Assembly: GCA_024710675.1 (NCBI GenBank)
Contig: JANJUH010000134.1
Coordinates: forward strand, 1-6,585
Direction of reading: 5' to 3'
Source: Lysobacterales bacterium
Lineage (GTDB): Bacteria > Pseudomonadota > Gammaproteobacteria > Xanthomonadales > SZUA-5
DNA length: 6,585 nt
Shown here: positions 1 through 5,250 of the stretch, piece after piece
Position numbering within the stretch: the stretch's first letter is position 1
Layout of the letters: each line of letters starts with the position of its first letter
Made by a program: the position numbers and the translations under genes
Notes under the pieces: model-generated
The model's input: the letters and a program-made list of their open reading frames with translations, nothing else
What the model was told of the DNA's origin: nothing
The model's database searches: none

Positions 1-59
1 CGCGATGGCCCTGGCCGCCCTGCCCTGGCTGGCGGCCGTCACCCTCGCCTGGCGCCGCC
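1..59. repeat. 59-bp exact direct repeat, copy 1, at the window edge
   Basis: These 59 bases are identical to 602-660; the match breaks at base 60 (G here, C at 661). The offset of 601 is not a multiple of three. Here the MALAALPWLA peptide is therefore read in frame 2, while the downstream DUF2339 gene is in frame 3. Read in the gene's own frame, this stretch gives a Pro/Trp/Arg-rich peptide (RWPWPPCPGW) unlike a membrane helix. It is thus probably not native coding sequence at this place. An assembly artefact at a contig end or a real small duplication are both possible; the sequence alone cannot decide. Confidence 0.9.
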
Positions 60-1259
60 GCGAGCTGGCTATGGGTGCTGGTCGATGGCGGCGATCCGGC
101 TTGGGATGCGCGGCTGTTCGGCGCCGTGCTGATCGTCGCCAGCACGCTGGCGGCGAGTTGGCTACTCGATCGTGCCGGCGCACGCCTGGCCCCGGTATTG
201 CACATCGCGGGCTGGCTGGGATTTGTCGCGGCCGGGCTCGACCAGGTCGACATCCACCTCGGCTATCGCGAGTGGCCGGCGGGCCTGGTGATCCTCGGCG
301 CGACCGGCCTTGCGCTCGCCACCGCGCTCGCCCGCCTGCTCGAATGGCCACGGGCCCGCAGCGCCGCGCTCATCGCCGCACTGGCAGGCTTGCCGCTGGC
401 GATCCTTGTCGTCACCGAACACACGGGCACCCTGGCGCGACTCGACCTCTACGCCTGGGCGGCCTGGTTGCTCATGGCCGTGGGCGCGATCAGGCTGCTG
501 GCCCTGGCCGTGCCGGCGCAGGTGTCGATGCTCACCGCGATCGCGCTGCTGGCCTCCAACGAGGCCTACCACCGCAACGGGAGCGACTACGACGCCGGCC
601 TCGCGATGGCCCTGGCCGCCCTGCCCTGGCTGGCGGCCGTCACCCTCGCCTGGCGCCGCCCGGCGGCGCTGGCCTGGCCGCTGGCCGGTCGCGAGCGCGA
701 GCTCGTGCTGGGCGCAGCGATGAGCGCCGGCCTTTCGCTTTGGCTCTTGGCCAGCCTGCTCAGCGCCGGGACACCGCCCGACGGCATCCGCTTCCTGCCC
801 CTGCTGAACGCCCTCGAATTCGCCCAGGCCGCCGCGCTCGCCCTGCTGGTCCTGCTGGCGGGCCGGATGCCGACGTCATGGCAGCCGCAAGCCCGCCAGG
901 GCCTGCTGGCCCTCGGTTTCCTTGCGGTGACCATGGCCACGCTGCGCGCCGTTCATCAGCTGGGCCACTTGCCCTGGGACGAAAGCCTGATCGCCGAACG
1001 GCTCAGCCAGGCCGCACTGTCGATCGTATGGACGGCGCTCGGCATCGCCGCCATGGTGCTCGGCGCCCGCCTGGCGCGGCGGCCGCTCTGGATCGCCGGC
1101 GCCAGCCTGGCCGGCATCGTCGTCGTCAAACTGCTGCTGATCGATCGCCAGTACCTTGGCGACCTGCCCGGGATCATCGCCTTCCTCGGCGTCGGCGGAC
1201 TGCTGGTCGCTGTCGGCTGGTTTGCCCCGGTGCCGCCGGCGGAGCGGTCACTGGACTGA
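60..1259 (+). CDS. DUF2339 family multipass membrane protein, C-terminal part (5' end missing)
   Basis: This is a polytopic inner-membrane protein of unknown function, DUF2339 (PF10101) type. I count about 13 hydrophobic stretches in 400 codons, for example GAVLIVASTLAASWLL and LYAWAAWLLMAVGAI. The end is the family's characteristic closing block: a helix with LWIAGASLAGIVVVKLLLID, then a Leu-Gly loop, a last helix with IAFLGVGGLLVAVGWF, and a Pro-rich tail APVPP. Family members are usually well over 600 residues with an N-terminal coiled-coil-like region, so roughly the first half is missing to the left. The frame is open to base 3, but only from about base 60 does it read like this protein, because 1-59 is a repeat copy in another frame. 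A GTG at 75 could be called as a start, but it lies within the hydrophobic domain and is probably internal. The gene ends at TGA 1257-1259, 57 bases before the next start. The family call rests mainly on the C-terminal block. Confidence 0.82.
   Translation, partial: ASWLWVLVDGGDPAWDARLFGAVLIVASTLAASWLLDRAGARLAPVLHIAGWLGFVAAGLDQVDIHLGYREWPAGLVILGATGLALATALARLLEWPRARSAALIAALAGLPLAILVVTEHTGTLARLDLYAWAAWLLMAVGAIRLLALAVPAQVSMLTAIALLASNEAYHRNGSDYDAGLAMALAALPWLAAVTLAWRRPAALAWPLAGRERELVLGAAMSAGLSLWLLASLLSAGTPPDGIRFLPLLNALEFAQAAALALLVLLAGRMPTSWQPQARQGLLALGFLAVTMATLRAVHQLGHLPWDESLIAERLSQAALSIVWTALGIAAMVLGARLARRPLWIAGASLAGIVVVKLLLIDRQYLGDLPGIIAFLGVGGLLVAVGWFAPVPPAERSLD
602..660. repeat. 59-bp exact direct repeat, copy 2, inside the DUF2339 gene
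   Basis: This is the internal copy of the repeat at 1-59. It is in frame with the DUF2339 gene and encodes one natural transmembrane helix (MALAALPWLAAVTLAWRR). It continues smoothly into flanking sequence on both sides, so it is most likely the original and the edge copy the derived one. Confidence 0.9.
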
Positions 1260-1316
1260 CACGCTGCCGTCATCACCGGCTGCGAGCGTTGCGGTTTTCG
1301 CCATTTGGAAGCCGCC

Positions 1317-3194
1317 ATGCGCCCGACCTGCCTCGCCCTGGCCCTGTTCGCTGCCCTGCCGCTGACGCTCACGGCCCAGAGCGCACAGCTCAGCCGCATC
1401 GGCGGCTACGATTCGGGCATCGGCGAAGGTGGCGTCGAGATCGTGGCCTTCGATGCGCAGAGTCGCCGCGCCTTTGTCGTCAATGGCGCCGACAGCAGCT
1501 TCGACATCCTCGATCTCGCCAATCCGCAGTCCCCGGCGCTGATCCAGCGCATCAACACGGGCGCCCTCGGCATTCCCAACAGCGTCGCCGTCAGCAACGG
1601 CATCGTGGCGGTCGCGCTGGAAGCAGCGGTCAAGCAGGATCCGGGCCGGATCGCCTTCTACTCCACCGCCGGCGCCCCGCTCGGCTCGGTGACCGTGGGC
1701 GCGTTGCCGGACATGGTGAGCTTCACCCCAGACGGCCGTTACCTGCTCAGCGCGAACGAAGGCGAGCCCAACGATGCCTACACCGTGGATCCGGAGGGCT
1801 CGGTGTCGATCATCGATCTGGCCGCCGGCGTGGGCGCGGCGACCGTGAGCACCGTGCGTTTCGTCGATTTCAACGCCGGTGGCCCGCGCGCCGCCGAGTT
1901 GCCGGCGGCGGTGCGCATTTTCGGGCCCGGCGCCAGCGTTGCGCAGGACCTCGAGCCCGAGTACATCGCCATCACCCCGGACAGCCGCACCGCCTTCGTC
2001 TCGCTGCAGGAGAACAATGCGCTCGCGGTCATCGACATCCCGAGCCGCAGCGTCACCCGGATCCTGGCGCTCGGCTTCAAGGACCACAGCCTTGCCGGCA
2101 ACGCCTTCGATCCCAGCGATCGCGACGGCCCGTCGAACACCCGCGCGATCTCGATCCGCAACTTCCCGGTCTCCGGCATGTACCAGCCCGACGCCATTGC
2201 GGTGACGGTGGATGCCGGCGGCCGCCCGCTGGTGTTCACCGCCAACGAAGGCGATGCCCGCGACTACGACGGCTTCAGCGAGGAAGTCCGCGCCGGCTCG
2301 GGCAGCTACGTGCTCGACCCGGCGGTCTTCCCGGATGCGGCGACGCTGAAGCAGAACGCCAACCTCGGGCGCCTGAACGTCACCCGCGCCACCGGCAATC
2401 TGGATGGCGACGCCGAGTTCGAGCGCATCCACAGCTTCGGCGCTCGCTCTTTCTCGGTCTTCGACGGGCAGAACGGCAACCTGGTCTTCGACAGCGGCAG
2501 CGAGTTCGAGACCATCACCGCGGCGCTGCACCCGACGCTCTTCAACAGCGAGGAGAACGATCCGGGCGAGTTCGACGGACGCAGCGACAACAAGGGCCCC
2601 GAGCCCGAGGCGATCACGCTCGGCAATGTCGGTGGCCGCCAATTCGCCTTTGTTGGCCTCGAGCGCATCGGCGGCGCCTTCGTCTACGACGCGACCAATC
2701 CGGCGCTGCCGAGCTACCTCGGCTACAGCCTTAGCCAGGGGCCGGACCAGTCGCCGGAGGGCCTGGTCTACGTACGACCCGACCAGAGCCCGAACGGCCG
2801 CGCGCTGCTGCTGATCGCCCACGAGGTCAGCGGCACGCTGGGCGTGTACGAGCTCCAGACCTGCACCGTCTCCGCAGTGCGCCTGGCCAGCCCCGACCAG
2901 ATCCTGATCACCGGCTACTGCCCGGGCGGTCTCGATGTCCATTGCACGCGCCAGGGCGTCAGCAGCCAGGTCGCCACCGGCATCACCGTCAACACCGAGG
3001 CCGTGGTGACCACGCCGCTGCTCTTCGGCGACCGCTGCTTCGCGGCGCTGCCGGGAAGCGACCAGCCGATCAACGGGATCTCCGGCGCGCTCGATTTTGC
3101 ACCGATCCCCGCCCTCGGTCGCGATGGCCTGGTGATCGCCACGGCGCTGCTGATGCTGCTGGGCTTGCTGGCCCTGGCGCGTCGCCCGGATTGA
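1317..3194 (+). CDS. Exported choice-of-anchor I family protein with IPTL-CTERM-like C-terminal anchor
   Basis: This 625-residue envelope protein has no established enzymatic role. Residues 1 to about 22 form a signal peptide (Arg near the start, then LALALFAALPLTLT, with a likely cut near AQSA). Residues about 24-510 are the beta-propeller-like choice-of-anchor I domain. Hallmarks are NEGEPNDAY (147-155), DPEGSVSIIDL just after it, NEGDARDY (310-317) and a conserved SDNKGPEPEA segment. The acidic NEG loops look metal-binding, which is inference. A small module with four cysteines follows (C516, C535, C543, C574). It precedes a tail of IPALG (597-601), a Leu-rich helix (about 604-621) and a closing ARRPD. 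That tail resembles the IPTL-CTERM sorting signal. I chose ATG 1317 because a GGAAG-like ribosome site lies just upstream and the signal peptide begins there; a TTG at 1305 would add four residues. Older annotations sometimes call such proteins alkaline phosphatases, which nothing here supports. Confidence 0.9.
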   Translation: MRPTCLALALFAALPLTLTAQSAQLSRIGGYDSGIGEGGVEIVAFDAQSRRAFVVNGADSSFDILDLANPQSPALIQRINTGALGIPNSVAVSNGIVAVALEAAVKQDPGRIAFYSTAGAPLGSVTVGALPDMVSFTPDGRYLLSANEGEPNDAYTVDPEGSVSIIDLAAGVGAATVSTVRFVDFNAGGPRAAELPAAVRIFGPGASVAQDLEPEYIAITPDSRTAFVSLQENNALAVIDIPSRSVTRILALGFKDHSLAGNAFDPSDRDGPSNTRAISIRNFPVSGMYQPDAIAVTVDAGGRPLVFTANEGDARDYDGFSEEVRAGSGSYVLDPAVFPDAATLKQNANLGRLNVTRATGNLDGDAEFERIHSFGARSFSVFDGQNGNLVFDSGSEFETITAALHPTLFNSEENDPGEFDGRSDNKGPEPEAITLGNVGGRQFAFVGLERIGGAFVYDATNPALPSYLGYSLSQGPDQSPEGLVYVRPDQSPNGRALLLIAHEVSGTLGVYELQTCTVSAVRLASPDQILITGYCPGGLDVHCTRQGVSSQVATGITVNTEAVVTTPLLFGDRCFAALPGSDQPINGISGALDFAPIPALGRDGLVIATALLMLLGLLALARRPD

Positions 3195-3287
3195 TGTCTG
3201 CCGGCCGGTTCCGGACCTCCATCCCGAGACGCTTGACGGCAGCCTCCGCTGCGCCCGTTCCTGCAGATACTGGCGCAGTCCGGACCC

Positions 3288-4214
3288 ATGCGGGCTAGAC
3301 TCGTGCGGTCTGCAAACGTGGGACAGGTCGTGCACCAGGAGCAATCCAACACCGATCGCGCCACGGTCATCGCCGGTCCCGACCAGGACCAGCGCGAACG
3401 TCCGCCGCGGCTGATCGTCGTCGCCGGCACCTATCTCGGGCACCAGGTCGAGCTGGGGGCGGTGCCGGTCGTTGTCGGCCGCGCTGGCGAGGCGACGCTC
3501 AGCCTGCCGCATCCCAGCATCTCGCGCAGCCACTGCCGGATCTGGCGCGAGGGCGAGCATTTCTACATCGAGGACCTGGGCTCGACCAACAAGACCTACC
3601 TCAACGGCCAGGCGGTGATGCGCGCCGAATTGAAGGACGGCGACCAGATCGGCATCGGCAACCACTCGCTGAAGTTCTTCTCGAGCGCCAGCCCCGAGGC
3701 CCAGTACCACCAGAACCTGATCGAGATGGCCGTGCACGACGGCCTGACCGGCTTCTTCAACCGCCGCCATTTCCGCACGCTGCTCGACGAATGCGTCGAT
3801 CGCGCGCGCGCTGGCGAGGCGCTGGCGGTAGTCATCATCGACCTCGACCACTTCAAGCGCATCAACGACCATTTCGGCCACCTGGTTGGTGACCAGGTGC
3901 TGCAGACCGTTGCGCAACTGATCCGCCAGCTCACGCCCGGACACTGGCGCCTGGGCCGGCTCGGCGGCGAGGAGTTCGCCGCGGCATTGCCCGGCGCCAC
4001 GCTTGCCGATGCCTGCACCTATGCCGAGACGCTGCGCACCGGCGTCGAGCAGCACCATTTCGACATCCGTGGCGAGCGCCACCCGATCACCACCAGCCTG
4101 GGCGTGGCGGCCTGGGCGAGTGCGATGTCCGGCAGCGCCGACCTCCTGCGTCTCGCCGACGAGCGCCTGTACCGGGCCAAGGCGAACGGTCGCAACCGCG
4201 TCGAGCACGACTGA
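3288..4214 (+). CDS. FHA-GGDEF protein, probable diguanylate cyclase
   Basis: This cytosolic signalling enzyme is expected to make cyclic di-GMP from two GTP, with an FHA domain that binds phosphothreonine partners. From ATG 3288 (308 residues) the FHA domain covers about residues 40-130: Gly64-Arg65, SISRSH (77-82) and DLGSTNKTYLNG (96-107) form its phosphopeptide-binding loops. The GGDEF domain covers about 145-305: DGLTGFFNRR (151-160), DLDHFK with probable metal-binding D185, N193 of RIND, and the active-site motif GGEEF (226-230). All key catalytic positions are present. The RxxD inhibitory site is replaced by PGHW. There are no membrane helices. The start is uncertain: GTG 3318 or 3330 would remove 10 or 14 poorly conserved residues, none of the candidates has a strong ribosome site, and a TAGACT at 3296-3301 would, if it is a -10 element, favour the later starts. 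The methyltransferase follows after 11 bases. Confidence 0.92.
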   Translation: MRARLVRSANVGQVVHQEQSNTDRATVIAGPDQDQRERPPRLIVVAGTYLGHQVELGAVPVVVGRAGEATLSLPHPSISRSHCRIWREGEHFYIEDLGSTNKTYLNGQAVMRAELKDGDQIGIGNHSLKFFSSASPEAQYHQNLIEMAVHDGLTGFFNRRHFRTLLDECVDRARAGEALAVVIIDLDHFKRINDHFGHLVGDQVLQTVAQLIRQLTPGHWRLGRLGGEEFAAALPGATLADACTYAETLRTGVEQHHFDIRGERHPITTSLGVAAWASAMSGSADLLRLADERLYRAKANGRNRVEHD

Positions 4215-4225
4215 GCCGCCCCCGG

Positions 4226-4963
4226 ATGCTGGCCGGCTACCTGCGGAGCCTCTACCAGGACGCGATGGGACGCGCCTACGCGGCGGCTTACGACGCCATC
4301 GGCGAGGCAATCGCCGCGGGCGATGGGCCAGTGCTCGATTGTGGTGCCGGCGATGGCCACACAATGGCGCTGATCGGCTCGCGCTGCGGCATCGACGGCA
4401 GTCGCCTGAGTGGCATCGAATGGGGCGCGGGCCTGGTCGCCGAAGGGCGCCGCCGTGGCCACGCGATCATCGAGGGTAACCTCGATACCGGATTGCCGGA
4501 GGAAAGCGACCGCTACCAGTGTGTCTACGCGCTCTCGGTGCTCGAACACCTGCTCTACCCCTGCCGTTTCCTGCGCGAGTGCCAGCGCGTGCTGCGCCCG
4601 GGCGGTCGACTGGTGCTGCTGACACCGAACATCAGCACCTATTTCACCGCCGCCCTGATCCTGGCCGGGCGCATGCCTTCGAGTGGTCCACACCCGGATT
4701 CGGCGGCGCTGGTGCAGGCCATGGCACCGATCGACCCGGCCCGGGCCATGAGCCCATCGATCGTCGAAGGCGAAACCCCGGAGCACCGCCACCTCGTCGT
4801 CTTCAGCTACAGCGCACTGGCGCGCACGCTCGCCCTCGCCGGCTTCCGCGACATCCGCGGCCGCGGCTTCGGGCATTACCCCTTCCCGCGCTTCATGCAG
4901 GGCGCACTCGAGCGCATCGACCCCTGGCACTGCCACCAGATGGTCTTTGTGGCGACGCGATAG
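4226..4963 (+). CDS. Class I SAM-dependent methyltransferase
   Basis: This 245-residue protein has the Rossmann-type methyltransferase fold (Methyltransf_11/23-like). Motif I, VLDCGAGDGH (36-45), binds S-adenosylmethionine. E65 in SGIEWG is the likely acidic residue contacting the ribose. SVLEHLLYP around residues 104-112 (E107, H108) is the conserved helix common in UbiE-like enzymes, and VLRPGGRLVLLTPN ends the core near residue 135. The C-terminal part (HRHLVVFSYSALARTLALAGF, then GHYPFP) resembles methyltransferases found in cell-surface polysaccharide and small-molecule pathways, but the substrate cannot be read from the sequence. The start at 4226 keeps the N-terminal helix LRSLYQDAMGRAYA. 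ATG 4265 (residue 14) has a better AGGA-type ribosome site and is the alternative. The gene lies 11 bases after the diguanylate cyclase gene, so co-transcription is likely; a functional link is not shown. Confidence 0.88.
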   Translation: MLAGYLRSLYQDAMGRAYAAAYDAIGEAIAAGDGPVLDCGAGDGHTMALIGSRCGIDGSRLSGIEWGAGLVAEGRRRGHAIIEGNLDTGLPEESDRYQCVYALSVLEHLLYPCRFLRECQRVLRPGGRLVLLTPNISTYFTAALILAGRMPSSGPHPDSAALVQAMAPIDPARAMSPSIVEGETPEHRHLVVFSYSALARTLALAGFRDIRGRGFGHYPFPRFMQGALERIDPWHCHQMVFVATR

Positions 4964-4969
4964 GGCTTT

Positions 4970-4982
4970 CGTGCCAGGCACG
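4970..4982. repeat. 13-bp palindrome CGTGCCAGGCACG
   Basis: A perfect dyad (CGTGCC-A-GGCACG) lies seven bases after the methyltransferase stop. Its halves share the CGTGCC core of the octamer array at 5073-5160. The one-base centre and the absence of a T-run argue against an intrinsic terminator. It could be a protein-binding site or a degenerate inverted pair of the same repeat family. Confidence 0.5.
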
Positions 4983-5030
4983 CCAAGGAGGCCGCCGAGC
5001 AGCGATTCGATGCGTCGGCTGCGAGCGCAG

Positions 5031-5054
5031 GAGGGCACGTAGAAGCAGGCCCTC
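5031..5054. repeat. Inverted repeat GAGGGC-N12-GCCCTC containing an inverted copy of the octamer unit
   Basis: The six-base arms at 5031-5036 and 5049-5054 are exact complements around a 12-base loop. AGGGCACG at 5032-5039 is the exact reverse complement of the main array unit CGTGCCCT and lies 33 bases before the array begins. It could pair with any of the six array copies of that unit. No T-run follows, so it is not called a terminator. Confidence 0.5.
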
Positions 5055-5072
5055 GCGTCGCACTTGCTCTTG

Positions 5073-5160
5073 CGTGCTTCCGTGCTTCCGTGCTTCCGTG
5101 CCTTCGTGCCCTCGTGCCCTCGTGCCCTCGTGCCCTCGTGCCCTCGTGCCCTCGTGCACC
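5073..5160. repeat. Tandem array of eleven 8-bp units (CGTGCCCT family)
   Basis: The 88 bases divide exactly into eleven octamers: three CGTGCTTC (5073-5096), one CGTGCCTT (5097-5104), six CGTGCCCT (5105-5152) and one CGTGCACC (5153-5160). Variants are sorted in blocks, which is what stepwise expansion by slippage or unequal exchange produces. All minus-strand frames stay open across it and read Gly-His-Glu-Gly-Thr-Arg-Ala-Arg-type peptides; I regard these as non-genic. The array ends 56 bases before the LexA box of dnaE2. There are no spacers, so it is not a CRISPR array. Confidence 0.97.
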
Positions 5161-5212
5161 CCAAATGGTCGCACCCTCCCGGCCAGCCCCGCCATTCGCC
5201 GGGCGCACCTCA

Positions 5213-5250
5213 TTGACTGTACATCCATACAGTTCCGCTAAGATGGGCAC
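5213..5250 (+). promoter_or_regulatory. dnaE2 promoter region overlapping the LexA box
   Basis: TTGACT at 5213-5218 matches five of six bases of the sigma-70 -35 consensus. The -10 is weak: candidates are GCTAAG (5237-5242, spacer 18) and TAAGAT (5239-5244, spacer 20). The -35 overlaps the left half of the LexA box, so repressor would block polymerase. With either -10 the transcript would begin very near ATG 5251, giving a very short or absent leader. The only ribosome-site candidate, GATGGG at 5242-5247, is poor and would not be transcribed in that case. The promoter assignment is inference. Confidence 0.5.
5217..5232. promoter_or_regulatory. LexA (SOS) operator CTGT-N8-ACAG
   Basis: CTGT (5217-5220), eight mostly A/T-containing bases, then ACAG (5229-5232) is a perfect match to the E. 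coli-type LexA half-sites. It stands out as an AT-richer patch in GC-rich surroundings. It lies 18 bases before the dnaE2 start, and dnaE2 is a classic SOS gene. Site, spacing and target gene agree, so DNA-damage induction by LexA cleavage is the expected control. Confidence 0.9.

Noticed and set aside
75..77. GTG as the true start of the DUF2339 gene
   Set aside because: No ribosome site is visible, the frame is open upstream, and family members are much longer. The gene is more likely truncated by the window or junction.
5..2734. 909-codon + strand open frame starting MALAALPWLA
   Set aside because: Only its first 18 codons resemble a real protein (the repeat copy at 1-59). The rest is Arg/Pro/Gly-rich shadow sequence overlapping two well-supported genes in another frame.
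3195..3287. Promoter between the choice-of-anchor gene and the FHA-GGDEF gene
   Set aside because: TTGACG at 3233-3238 has no acceptable -10 at normal spacing. TAGACT at 3296-3301 lacks a good -35. Evidence is too weak to list as a feature.
1248..4364. 1038-codon minus-strand open frame antisense to three genes
   Set aside because: Long antisense frames are common at this GC content. The translation is Ala/Arg/Asp-rich without domain signatures, while the + strand genes carry clear conserved motifs.
4964..5060. Intrinsic terminator after the methyltransferase gene
   Set aside because: Two inverted repeats are present, but one has a single-base centre and the other a 12-base loop, and neither is followed by a T-run.
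5073..5160. CRISPR array
   Set aside because: The units are 8 bp, directly adjacent and without unique spacers.
4019..5164. Minus-strand frame reading into the octamer array (GHEGTRAR peptides)
   Set aside because: It is a product of the DNA repeat joined to antisense of the methyltransferase. Two other minus-strand frames read the same peptide, so no coding signal is specific to one of them.
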